A stretch of 8,947 bases of DNA from Thioploca sp. (GTDB lineage: Bacteria; Pseudomonadota; Gammaproteobacteria; Beggiatoales; Beggiatoaceae): NCBI GenBank assembly GCA_011371325.1, contig DRQV01000204.1, positions 1-8,947 on the forward strand, written 5' to 3'. The position numbers and the translations under genes were made by a program. Positions 1 through 8,600 of this stretch are shown here, in pieces; the first letter of the stretch is position 1; each line of letters begins with the position of its first letter. Under the pieces are notes generated by a model. That model was not told where the DNA came from and did not search any database. It saw nothing but the letters and a program-made list of their open reading frames with translations.

Positions 1-1
1 A

Positions 2-136
2 ATTCATAATCAACCAATTGATTTTAGTTTTGGGTTTGCAGAATTCAATCATGAAAAACAATATATGTCACCAGATGAATTAATAAATATTGCTGATTCT
101 GGAATGTATAAATTTAAGTCAGAAAAGAAACGCTAG
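2..136 (+). CDS. C-terminal end of a GGDEF-domain protein (diguanylate cyclase), 5'-truncated by the window edge
   Basis: Reading from base 2, 44 codons run open to a TAG at 134-136. The peptide contains FSFGFAEF, then SPDELINIADSGMYKFKSEKK. This is the end of a GGDEF domain: the 'vtvSiGvA' strand followed by the helix with the 'eeLl..AD.aMYraK..grn' signature. Intact proteins of this family condense two GTP to cyclic di-GMP, usually under control of N-terminal sensor domains. The GG(D/E)EF active site and any sensor lie outside the window, so catalytic competence cannot be judged. The domain sits at the very C-terminus of its protein, with only a short KKR tail. The gene converges on the phosphatase gene to its right, with 11 bp between the two stop codons and no terminator visible. 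The domain call is firm; enzyme activity is inference. Confidence 0.85.
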   Translation: MHNQPIDFSFGFAEFNHEKQYMSPDELINIADSGMYKFKSEKKR

Positions 137-147
137 TTTAAATACGA

Positions 148-2856
148 TTATTTCTGTTTGAATACTAATAAAGTAATATCATCATATATTTCCTGTTCAT
201 CAATAAATTTTAGCACATCATAAACTATATTATAACGAATGTCTTCAGCTCCTAAATGTCTATTTTGTTTTATAATTTTATATAATTGCTCTAACCCATA
301 AAGTTCCTTATTACAGTTTTCTGCTTCTGTTATTCCATCAGTATAAAGCACTACCACATCACCAGCCTTTAATGGAATTGAAACTTGAGCAATCCATTCG
401 GAGATATCTGCTTCTAAACCAATTGGAAAACCTAAATCTACAGTATCAATATTTTCCATATCGCCAGTTGCACGTGCTACAATGATCGTTTCATGTTGAC
501 CACTTGAGTATAAAATTCCTTTAATATCTTCTGCTAAATTAGACTGTGTTAATGAATTTATTGGTTCATAGTTTAACAATGTCAAAGTTAGGTTTTTATC
601 AGAATTCATCCTCTGCACATTATTATAAATAACATTATTTAATGTATTTAAAAACTTAGGTAAATCAGTATTTTCATTATGAGCCAACATAGTTCGTACT
701 GCAGTTTGAACCATGACTGTTAATACTCCACTTTCTAAACCATGGCCAGTGACATCTCCAATTGCAAATAAAACATGTCCATTATATTGTAATACATCAT
801 AATAATCTCCGCCAACAGTTTCTGCCGGACTCATAAAACCAGCTACATCCAAATTTTTAATATTGCTTAATTCTCGTTCTTTTGGCAACATCATCTGCTG
901 CAACTTGCGAGTAATTTCTAACTCAGCACTCATAAGTTGATTTTCTGAGAGAAGCTGTTTATTTAATTCCTGAATTCGTTTATTAGCTAATTCAATCTTC
1001 TTCTCAGTTTTTTTACGTTCAGTAATATCTCTCACTACAGCTTGTAAAACTGGCCAATCATAAAAGTTTAAGGAATTTAGCAATACTTCAGCCTGAAAAT
1101 TTGTATTATCCAAACGAGAATGTGTCCATTCAAAGCTATTAATCTGTTCTTTAATAGTAAGTTGAATATATTTATCAGCTAGTTCCCTAGAATTTTCTCC
1201 ATTAGGTTGCATTGGTGGAGATAAATCAGCAAAATGGAAAGAAATAAGGTCAAATTTGTTATTACAACCAAAAGTTTTAACAGCTAAAGGATTACAATCA
1301 AAAATTCCATTTTCGTCAAATAAGAAAATTGCATCACCAGAAGATTCATATAAAGCCCGAAACATCATTTCACTTTGCCGAATATTTTCCTCTGCATTTT
1401 TCTGTTCGGTAATATCACGAGTTACACTAGTAAAACCTCGTAATGTACCATCTGGTTTGAGTAGGGCAGTAAGCGTTATATGAGCCCAATATCTAGAACC
1501 ATTTTTACGAATTTGATAACCTTCATCTTCAGCTTTACCTTCTTTGATAGCAGTTGTTAATATTTTTTCTACTTTACCTTCCTTTATATTTTCCTCTGGA
1601 TGAAAAATAGATATATTTTTTCCAATAATTTCATCCGCTGTATATTGTAAAATCCGCTTTGCTCCATTATTCCAACTAATAATTCTGCCTTGAGGGTCTA
1701 ACATAATTATCGCATAATCTACTACCCCTTCTATTAATAAACGTAATTGCTCTTCACTATATTGTAAAAAAGCTTTAGATTCGGCATTTTTAGTTAAGAT
1801 ATTAGTTATAATTAATGCAATTATTGCCATCAAAATTATTAATCCTAAAAATGGCAAGCTTATATTGGTTATAATTTGTTTAGAACTGTTGGTTAAAACT
1901 GTAGAAGGTATATAAGAAATTAATTTCCAATAATATTCTGAAGTATCAGTATTAGATGTTTTAGTGGCATTAATTTTTATATTAGATTTACTATTTAAAG
2001 GATAAACAGTATCAAAAGTGAATAAACCATTATCAGTATAAAATTGGCCATTTTTATCAACATTAATTATTTCCCATTCAACAGGAAAGCGTTTACCAAA
2101 AGTTTTATCTTTTCTATCTTCTAACATAAATCCCCATTCATCATCTGGACTAGAAGAATGTAACCAAAAGCCTTGTTGATTTAATAACATAATATCGTAA
2201 TAGTTTTTAGAAGATAGCCTGCGTATTTTATGTAATAAATGGTTGCCCAAATAATTTAATAAAACAATGCCTCGTTTATTATCATTATTATCAAAAACAG
2301 GAGTAGCAAAACGCAACATGGGTTTTAATGGTAATTCTATCTTACCTCCTTCAACATTCAAATCAAATGGTGATACGAATATTTCCCCCCGTTTCAATAC
2401 AAAAGCGTCTTGAAAATAATATCTGCTACCTTTGTCTTGTAATTTATCTTCTGGAACAATAAATGGATTTCCATTATTGAAATTAGCCCTTGCTATCTCT
2501 AAACCATCTTGATCTAAGAACCTTGCTTGATCATAAATTTTTTTATGTGTAACAATAGCAAGATATTCTTTAGCTAAATTTTGGCGAGTTTGAATATTAT
2601 CTGACTCTAATAATGCTTTAATTTCATTATGTTCAGCTAAAAATGATAAATCAGAAATAATATATTTAAATTCATTTAAAACCAATTCAAATTGACCTTG
2701 TAAATTATTAGTTGCTCGGATTTCTAAGGCTATTTTATTAGTTTTCATTTCTGCATAATAAATTACTACCCCTATTGCAATAGCTGGTAATATTAATAAC
2801 AGATAAGTTAATAAAAAACGTTGAATTTTTTTGCTCAAGCTGAAAGCTATTGACAT
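148..2856 (-). CDS. Membrane sensor protein phosphatase: Cache-like - PAS - PAS - SpoIIE/PP2C
   Basis: From the ATG at 2856 the product is 902 residues. TM1 is at about 13-34 and TM2 at about 328-355. Between them lies a periplasmic region of about 290 residues with Cache-like features (YYFQDAF, GEIFVSPFDLN, PMLRFATPVFD, GIVLLNY). Two cytoplasmic PAS domains follow (about 366-489, with the PAC end VTRDITEQ, and about 494-616, with VVRDITERKK). A predicted coiled coil (about 614-656) leads into a SpoIIE/RsbU-type phosphatase (about 672-902). All metal motifs are present: GGDYYD (682-687), GDVTGHG (700-706), YTDG (838-841) and DDIT (892-895). Known relatives are PP2C-type serine/threonine phosphatases acting on anti-sigma-factor antagonists (STAS proteins), so a periplasmic ligand probably controls dephosphorylation of such a partner. 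No STAS or anti-sigma gene is in the window. The frame extends to a TTG at 2904; I prefer the ATG because it starts just before the TM1 segment and a GAGG lies upstream, although its 12-nt spacing is long. Confidence 0.93.
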   Translation of the reverse strand: MSIAFSLSKKIQRFLLTYLLLILPAIAIGVVIYYAEMKTNKIALEIRATNNLQGQFELVLNEFKYIISDLSFLAEHNEIKALLESDNIQTRQNLAKEYLAIVTHKKIYDQARFLDQDGLEIARANFNNGNPFIVPEDKLQDKGSRYYFQDAFVLKRGEIFVSPFDLNVEGGKIELPLKPMLRFATPVFDNNDNKRGIVLLNYLGNHLLHKIRRLSSKNYYDIMLLNQQGFWLHSSSPDDEWGFMLEDRKDKTFGKRFPVEWEIINVDKNGQFYTDNGLFTFDTVYPLNSKSNIKINATKTSNTDTSEYYWKLISYIPSTVLTNSSKQIITNISLPFLGLIILMAIIALIITNILTKNAESKAFLQYSEEQLRLLIEGVVDYAIIMLDPQGRIISWNNGAKRILQYTADEIIGKNISIFHPEENIKEGKVEKILTTAIKEGKAEDEGYQIRKNGSRYWAHITLTALLKPDGTLRGFTSVTRDITEQKNAEENIRQSEMMFRALYESSGDAIFLFDENGIFDCNPLAVKTFGCNNKFDLISFHFADLSPPMQPNGENSRELADKYIQLTIKEQINSFEWTHSRLDNTNFQAEVLLNSLNFYDWPVLQAVVRDITERKKTEKKIELANKRIQELNKQLLSENQLMSAELEITRKLQQMMLPKERELSNIKNLDVAGFMSPAETVGGDYYDVLQYNGHVLFAIGDVTGHGLESGVLTVMVQTAVRTMLAHNENTDLPKFLNTLNNVIYNNVQRMNSDKNLTLTLLNYEPINSLTQSNLAEDIKGILYSSGQHETIIVARATGDMENIDTVDLGFPIGLEADISEWIAQVSIPLKAGDVVVLYTDGITEAENCNKELYGLEQLYKIIKQNRHLGAEDIRYNIVYDVLKFIDEQEIYDDITLLVFKQK

Positions 2857-2926
2857 TTTAATGTTATGCCTCAAAATTGTGGCGATAATAATATTATTTA
2901 TCAAGGCAAATTACTTCCCTCAAAAA

Positions 2927-2936
2927 TATAATACCA
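2927..2936. promoter_or_regulatory. Candidate overlapping divergent -10 elements (phosphatase / amrS)
   Basis: On the plus strand TATAAT occupies 2927-2932, 10 bases before the amrS ATG. On the minus strand TGGTATTAT (2936 down to 2928) looks like an extended -10 pointing toward the phosphatase gene. The two boxes share five bases. No convincing -35 hexamer stands at 16-18 bp for either direction, and such boxes are common by chance in AT-rich DNA, so this is a weak call. If real, the amrS transcript would have a leader of only a few bases and the phosphatase leader would be about 65 bases to the ATG at 2856. Confidence 0.3.
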
Positions 2937-2942
2937 TAAAAT

Positions 2943-3977
2943 ATGCAAGCAAATCCAACAAATTATTGGCATCACTTAACAGATGGTAGAGTACAATGTG
3001 ATTTATGTCCACGATTTTGTAAATTAAAAATAGGTCAACGTGGCTTATGTTTTGTGCGAGCTAATTTAGAGCAACAGATTATGCTAACAACCTATGGACG
3101 TTCTAGTGGTTTTTGTATTGATCCAATTGAAAAGAAACCATTAAATCATTTTTTGCCAGGCACTTCTGTTTTATCATTTGGAACCGCTGGTTGTAATTTA
3201 ACTTGTAAATTTTGCCAAAATTGGGATATAAGTAAATCTAAAGAAACTGAGATTCTTGCGAATACCGCAACTCCATTAGACATAGCCAAAACAGCTCATA
3301 AATTAGGTTGCCGTAGTGTAGCCTATACTTATAATGATCCAGTAATTTTTCATGAATATGCCATTGATATAGCAAAAGAATGTCGTAAATTAAATATAAA
3401 ATCAGTTGCAGTTACAGCTGGTTATATTAATGCCGAACCAAGAGCTGAATTTTTTAGCCATATGGATGCAGCTAATGTAGACTTAAAAGCTTTTACTGAG
3501 CAATTTTATCATAAATATACTGGTGGACATTTACAACCAGTGTTAGATTGTTTGTTATATCTTAAACATGAAACTAACATTTGGTTAGAAATAACTACTC
3601 TATTAATTCCAGAAGCAAATGATTCTGAATTAGAACTTGAGAATATGACCCAATGGATAGTGGAATATCTTGGAGTGGACGTACCTATGCACTTTACAGC
3701 TTTTCATCCTGCTTGGAAAATGTTAGATAAATCACGAACTCCAGCAAATACCTTAAGTAAAGCTCGGCAAATTGCTAAAAAAAATGGAATTCGTTATGTT
3801 TATACTGGCAATATACATGATCAAATCGGAGCTAGTACTTATTGTCATAACTGTAATAATGTATTGATTGAAAGAGATTGGTATGTATTAGGAAATTGGA
3901 ATCTTACTTCTGAAGGTAAATGTAAAAGTTGTGGGGCAATTTGTAATGGAGTATTTGAAGCTCAGGCTGGACAATAG
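2943..3977 (+). CDS. amrS: AmmeMemoRadiSam system radical SAM enzyme (PflA-like, COG1180 family)
   Basis: The 344-residue protein matches the family's layout and usual length. It has an N-terminal cysteine cluster (C19, C22, C26, C36), the family signature DPIEKKPLNHFLPG (60-73), and the radical SAM motif CNLTCKFC (C84, C88, C91; CxxxCxxC), which holds the 4Fe-4S cluster that cleaves S-adenosylmethionine. Two C-terminal CxxC pairs (C301/C304 and C327/C330) look like a zinc ribbon. The fold is related to pyruvate formate-lyase activating enzyme. The family is named for its frequent association with AMMECR1 and Memo proteins; its substrate is not something I can state. Neither partner is in the window, and no glycyl-radical enzyme is adjacent. 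The ATG at 2943 fits the conserved N-terminus (YWHHLTDGRVQCDLCPRFC). No Shine-Dalgarno is visible before it, so the leader may be very short. The 115-bp gap to the next gene leaves co-transcription undecided. Confidence 0.92.
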   Translation: MQANPTNYWHHLTDGRVQCDLCPRFCKLKIGQRGLCFVRANLEQQIMLTTYGRSSGFCIDPIEKKPLNHFLPGTSVLSFGTAGCNLTCKFCQNWDISKSKETEILANTATPLDIAKTAHKLGCRSVAYTYNDPVIFHEYAIDIAKECRKLNIKSVAVTAGYINAEPRAEFFSHMDAANVDLKAFTEQFYHKYTGGHLQPVLDCLLYLKHETNIWLEITTLLIPEANDSELELENMTQWIVEYLGVDVPMHFTAFHPAWKMLDKSRTPANTLSKARQIAKKNGIRYVYTGNIHDQIGASTYCHNCNNVLIERDWYVLGNWNLTSEGKCKSCGAICNGVFEAQAGQ

Positions 3978-4092
3978 AGTAACGAAACTGCTACTACCAT
4001 TTAAAATATCATAGTTATCAAAGGTAAATTTGCTTATCCAATTAAAGTATTGTAACATAAACTCTTCTTAATTAAATACTATATAACAAATA

Positions 4093-5421
4093 ATGCAACA
4101 TCTTGATATTATTATATATGCTGGTTGGATTATTCCAGTTGAACCGGAAAATACTGTTTATGAACAACATGCTATCGCAATACAAGATGGTAAAATAGTA
4201 GCAATCTTGCCTAGCGATGAAGCAGTAAAATATTTTTCAGCCCGAATTACCTATCGTTTAAATACTCACTTATTGATCCCTGGCTTAATCAATGCACATA
4301 CCCACGCATCAATGACTCTGTTACGTGGATTTGCCGATGATATGCCGTTAAAAAAATGGTTAAATGAATATATTTGGCCAGCAGAACAAACTCATGTTAA
4401 TAAAAGTTTTATAGCTGATGGTGCTAAATTAGCTATAGCCGAGATGTTACGTGGTGGGATAACCTGTTTTAACGATATGTATTTTTTCCCAGATGTAGTA
4501 GGAGAGGTTGCGAGTCAAGCTGGAATCCGTACCACTCTTGGTTTAATTTTAATCGACTTTCCTACTGCTTGGGCCAAAGATTCTAATGAATATTTACAAA
4601 AAGGCAGGGCAGTATATGAACAATTTAGTGATAACCCATTGATTCAAACTGCTTTAGCTCCACATGCTCCTTATTCAGTATCTGATATTTCCTTAAAAGC
4701 AGGCAAATTATTTGCGGAAGAATTTGATTTGCCAATTCATATTCATGTGCATGAAACTATTACTGAAATTAAGGAAGCTGTCAAGAAAAATGGAGAACGG
4801 CCTTTAACTAGACTTAAAAAACTAGGTTTATTATCACCAAAATTGATGGCGGTACATATGACTTCATTAAAAAATGAGGAAATGGATTTACTGGAAAAAC
4901 ATGGAGTTAATATCATTCACTGTCCTGAATCAAATTTAAAATTGGCTAGTGGAACTTGTCCAGTTTCTAAATTACATGAGGCTGGAATCAATATTGCCTT
5001 AGGTACTGATGGTGCTGCTAGTAATGATGATTTAGATATTTTGAGCGAGATGCGAACAGCTGCTTTATTAGCTAAAATTCTTAGCAAAGATGCTAGTATG
5101 ATTCCAGCTTCAACTGCATTACAAATGGCAACCTTAAATGGAGCAAAAGCACTAGGAATTAGTGATGTGACTGGTTCTTTATTACCAGGTAAATCTGCTG
5201 ATATTGTGGCAATTGATATGGGTGATATTGAAACTCAGCCAATTTATAACCCTTTGTCACAACTAGTATATGCTGTTGGAAGAGATAAGGTTACTGATGT
5301 TTGGGTAGCTGGTAAACATTTATTAAAATCTCGTTCTTTAACCTCATTAGATATACATGATATTAAAGCTAAAACTCATTTATGGCGAGATAAAATCTAT
5401 ACTACTAGAAAAACTTCTTAA
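4093..5421 (+). CDS. mtaD: TRZ/ATZ family amidohydrolase, probable 5-methylthioadenosine/S-adenosylhomocysteine deaminase
   Basis: The 442-residue protein is a full-length amidohydrolase with a beta-sandwich flanking a metal-dependent TIM barrel. Visible ligands are the HxH pair H69/H71 (NAHTHASMTLLRGFADD), H218 with the catalytic glutamate E221 (HVHE), H255 (AVHMTS) and D306 (LGTDGAASNDDLDIL). H191 in APHAPYS is also conserved in the family. The C-terminal GKSADIVAID segment is the return to the beta-sandwich. Family members hydrolyse the adenine amino group of 5'-methylthioadenosine or S-adenosylhomocysteine, giving the inosine analogue and ammonia; a Pseudomonas member is an MTA deaminase. 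It would act in the cytoplasm on by-products of SAM-using reactions, which include radical SAM chemistry. Substrate choice cannot be read from sequence; guanine- or chlorohydrolase-type activities of the superfamily are less likely. The start gives the expected N-terminus, but there is no clear Shine-Dalgarno. In many gammaproteobacteria ubiG follows this gene; here it does not. Confidence 0.9.
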   Translation: MQHLDIIIYAGWIIPVEPENTVYEQHAIAIQDGKIVAILPSDEAVKYFSARITYRLNTHLLIPGLINAHTHASMTLLRGFADDMPLKKWLNEYIWPAEQTHVNKSFIADGAKLAIAEMLRGGITCFNDMYFFPDVVGEVASQAGIRTTLGLILIDFPTAWAKDSNEYLQKGRAVYEQFSDNPLIQTALAPHAPYSVSDISLKAGKLFAEEFDLPIHIHVHETITEIKEAVKKNGERPLTRLKKLGLLSPKLMAVHMTSLKNEEMDLLEKHGVNIIHCPESNLKLASGTCPVSKLHEAGINIALGTDGAASNDDLDILSEMRTAALLAKILSKDASMIPASTALQMATLNGAKALGISDVTGSLLPGKSADIVAIDMGDIETQPIYNPLSQLVYAVGRDKVTDVWVAGKHLLKSRSLTSLDIHDIKAKTHLWRDKIYTTRKTS

Positions 5422-5439
5422 ATAGGATATATTTGGAAC

Positions 5440-5463
5440 GAAATTAATCACAATAATTTTTTT
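5440..5463 (+). terminator. Weak terminator-like hairpin after the deaminase gene
   Basis: AAATTA (5441-5446) can pair with TAATTT (5454-5459) across a 7-base loop. The pairing runs into a stretch of seven T (5457-5463) beginning about 36 bases after the deaminase stop. The stem is all A-T with at most one additional G-T pair, so it would be unstable. Its position suits an intrinsic terminator, but the evidence is thin. Confidence 0.25.
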
Positions 5464-5609
5464 AACATATTGGTTTTTCAATTTATTCAGTACCCACGTA
5501 ATTAAAATGATTTTTTACTTTTCAATACGGGAGAAAATTAGGAAGTTATGAATATATTTTATAGATATATTAATTTCCAAATGATTTGTATAGTTATTAT
5601 CGTGCTTGT

Positions 5610-5622
5610 CAGGTATAAAAAT
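5610..5622 (+). promoter_or_regulatory. Possible ribosome binding site supporting the start at 5623
   Basis: AGG at 5611-5613 (in AGGT) lies 9 bases before the ATG at 5623. The rival ATG at 5548 has AGGA at 5540-5543 with only a 4-base spacer; the ATG at 5581 has no purine-rich motif. Together with the well-formed signal peptide that begins at 5623, this favours the downstream start, but the motif is short. Confidence 0.35.
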
Positions 5623-8600
5623 ATGATTAGACGTATTATTATAACTATATTGAATATTATAGTATTACCAGTTTATGCTGCATTTAGTGTAAATCCGGTA
5701 AATTTGCCTGTTTCTAATTTAGATAATGGTATTTATTCAGTTGAATTTGATGCACTTACAACTAAACATAGTATTGAATATTGTCTTGACATTACAATTG
5801 ACCAAGATTTTTATTATGAAATTATCTTGAATGGTGGTATTACTTGGGGACGCAATATTAATCCAGCAGCAATTGAGAATGCAGCTCTAATTGATGATGG
5901 AGGACAAAATAGTAATACAGCTACCTTTTATGTCAAAAATGATTCAGAACCAATGTTATTAGGAACTTGTCTAAATTTAGATACGGAGGTAGTTGTAAAT
6001 GTTCCGCCAGCCCCATTAAATACAAAATTTACCATTACTGCTACAATTAAAGACCCTATATCAGGGGTCAATCTAAATACTCCACAAACAAAAAATTTAA
6101 TAATATTAACAACATCTTGTGATAATATAACGGAAATTTCTCAGGCTGAATGTGAAGCTCTGGTAGAATTATACAATAATACTTATGGTAATAATTGGAT
6201 TGATAGCGATAATTGGAATTTAACCAATAGTCCATGTAGTTGGAATGGAATAAGCTGTATTAATGAACATGTTATAGCGATTGAAAGACAAGCGAAAAAT
6301 TTAACCGGTTCTTTGCCAGATTTAAGTACTTTAACTGAGTTACAAATTCTTGATTTAAAAGGTAATAAATTGTCTGGCTATATTCCAAGTATGAACAGCT
6401 TAACTAAATTGCAGATATTAATACTGAGCGGTGGTAATCAAATTATTGGCAGAATTCCTAAATTAGATACTTTGCTTGATTTACAATGGATTGATTTAGC
6501 TGATAATCAATTGACCGGTAATATTCCTGATTTGGAAAATCTTAATAGTTTACGGCATCTAAATTTAGCCAATAATAAATTAGAAGGCAGTATTCCAATT
6601 AGTTTAAAAAACTTAAATAATTTAGAATTGTTAAAATTAAACAATAATAGAATTAATGCTAATATCCCCGATTTAAGTAATCTAATTAAATTACAAACCA
6701 TTTGGTTACAAAACAATCAACTTGAAGCAAATATTCCACCAATTGACAGCTTGATTAATTTAACCGATTTGGATTTAGGTTATAACAAGCTAACAGCAGA
6801 TGTAACTTCCCAAGCGTTTATCACTAGTAAAGATTCTGATTGGGCTGATACGCAAACCATCTTTCCAACAAACATAATTGCCACTGCCAAATCTGCAACT
6901 AGTATTGAAATTAATTGGACAGCTATTAATTATATTGCCGATACCGGTTTCTATCAAATAAATTACTCGACTACTTCTGGTAATTATAATACTGCAATCA
7001 ATACTAACAGTAAAACTGATACTAGTATCACTATTAATAATTTATCTCCAGCAACCACTTATTATTTTACAATTACAACTATAACTAAACCTCATGGCCA
7101 ACAACAAAATGAATTAGATAGTACTAGTGAAGAATTTACAGTAACAACTTTAGCAGAAACTACTAATATTGTACCAAAGATTACCGTTGTAGATATTGAT
7201 GCAAATACTATTGCTGATGGTGATAGGATTATTTTAAAAAATATTATATTAAACAGTGAGTTTAGCAAGACTTTTACTATAATAAATAATAGCGATGTTT
7301 CTGTTAATTTATCACAATTAGAAATAACCGGAGATGATATATTTAAAATAAAAAAGTATTTTGAACCAGTTATTGTAACGATTGAGAAAAATGAATCAAC
7401 AACTTTCACTATTAGTTTAGATACTAGTAAAACAGGTATTTTCACCGGGGAAATATTATTTCATTTTAGTCATGAGGATAATCCTTATAACTTTTTCATT
7501 ACCAGTGAAATTATAGATGAAGTTAATACAACTTTACCAAATATATTTTCCACTCCAGAACCAGATAGTTTATTAGATATGGGTAGTAGCGAATTAGGTA
7601 CACCTTCCACTACCACTGAGATAACTATATTGCAATCAGAGATTGAAATTACCGATATAGCTATTACTGCTGATAAAATTAATGATTTTACGGTTAATAA
7701 TGAGCTTAATATTTTAACGGTTCAATGTATTCCATCTGAAATTGGAACTAGAGAAGGTATTTTAAAAATTAGTTATTTAATTGCGGAACAACTTGAAACA
7801 GCTAAATATTTTTTAACTTGTACTGGAAAATCTACATTAAACTATACTTCCAATCCTGAACCGAATAGCACTCTAACTATGAGTTCTATCATAGCAACTC
7901 CTACGACAACTTCTATAGAAATTTCCAATACTAGCGATACAACTCTTGCAATAACAGAAATTATAGTTACCAATAATGAGATTTTTCAAATAGATAATAC
8001 TCCATTTTTAGTTAATGACCAAGCATATCCATTGAAAATACAATGTATTCCAGTGCAAGAAGGCAAATATTCTGCTACTTTAACTTTAATTGCCAATCTT
8101 CCCAAACCAATAACCTATCAATTAGAATGTATTGGAATACGAAATAGTATTGAACCGATTTATGATTCTATTCCTAAACCAGATACAACTTTACAAATTG
8201 GTAACACTACTTTAGATGAAGCTATTACCAAATCTATTATGATTTCCAATCAAGGAGATGGCACTTTAACAATTGAAACTAGTATAATAACTGGTGATAC
8301 AAGTTTTTCTATCATTAATGGAGCAGCACCAACTGTAATAACCAATACAACCCATAACTTAGAAATACAATGTCTTCCTAAACGAACAGGTAAACATACT
8401 GCGGTTTTAACTTTAACTATTGCTAACCAAAAACCAGTATCTTATACCCTAGAATGTGTTGGAATAGCTAAACAAATAGTAATATATTCTTCCAAACCTA
8501 AGCCAAACAGCACTATCAAAATTGGTAATACAACTGTAAAAACTCCAATTATTACCACTATCAATATTGCAGAAATGGGCAATAAAACTCTTAATGTTAT

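Noticed and set aside
1256..1483. 75-codon plus-strand open frame
   Set aside because: It lies wholly inside the phosphatase gene, antisense to the PAS domains, and its peptide resembles no family.
4040..4090. Imperfect direct repeat AATTAAA...TAACA before the deaminase and a TTGTAA -35-like hexamer
   Set aside because: Too AT-rich and too imperfect; no good -10 at the right spacing, so neither an operator nor a promoter can be supported.
3978..4092. Possible terminator between amrS and the deaminase
   Set aside because: Only a 4-bp AGTA/TACT pairing without a T-run was found.
6507..6716. 69-codon minus-strand open frame
   Set aside because: Antisense to the LRR array; its repetitive Leu/Phe/Asn content just mirrors the repeats on the other strand.
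6268..6819. Eukaryotic (plant) contamination suggested by LxGxIP repeats
   Set aside because: Tight bacterial gene spacing, uninterrupted frame, bacterial signal peptide and bacterial neighbours; this LRR class is known in bacteria.
7092..7445. 117-codon minus-strand open frame
   Set aside because: Antisense to the FN3 end and first ASH module, where the plus strand has clear domain homology.
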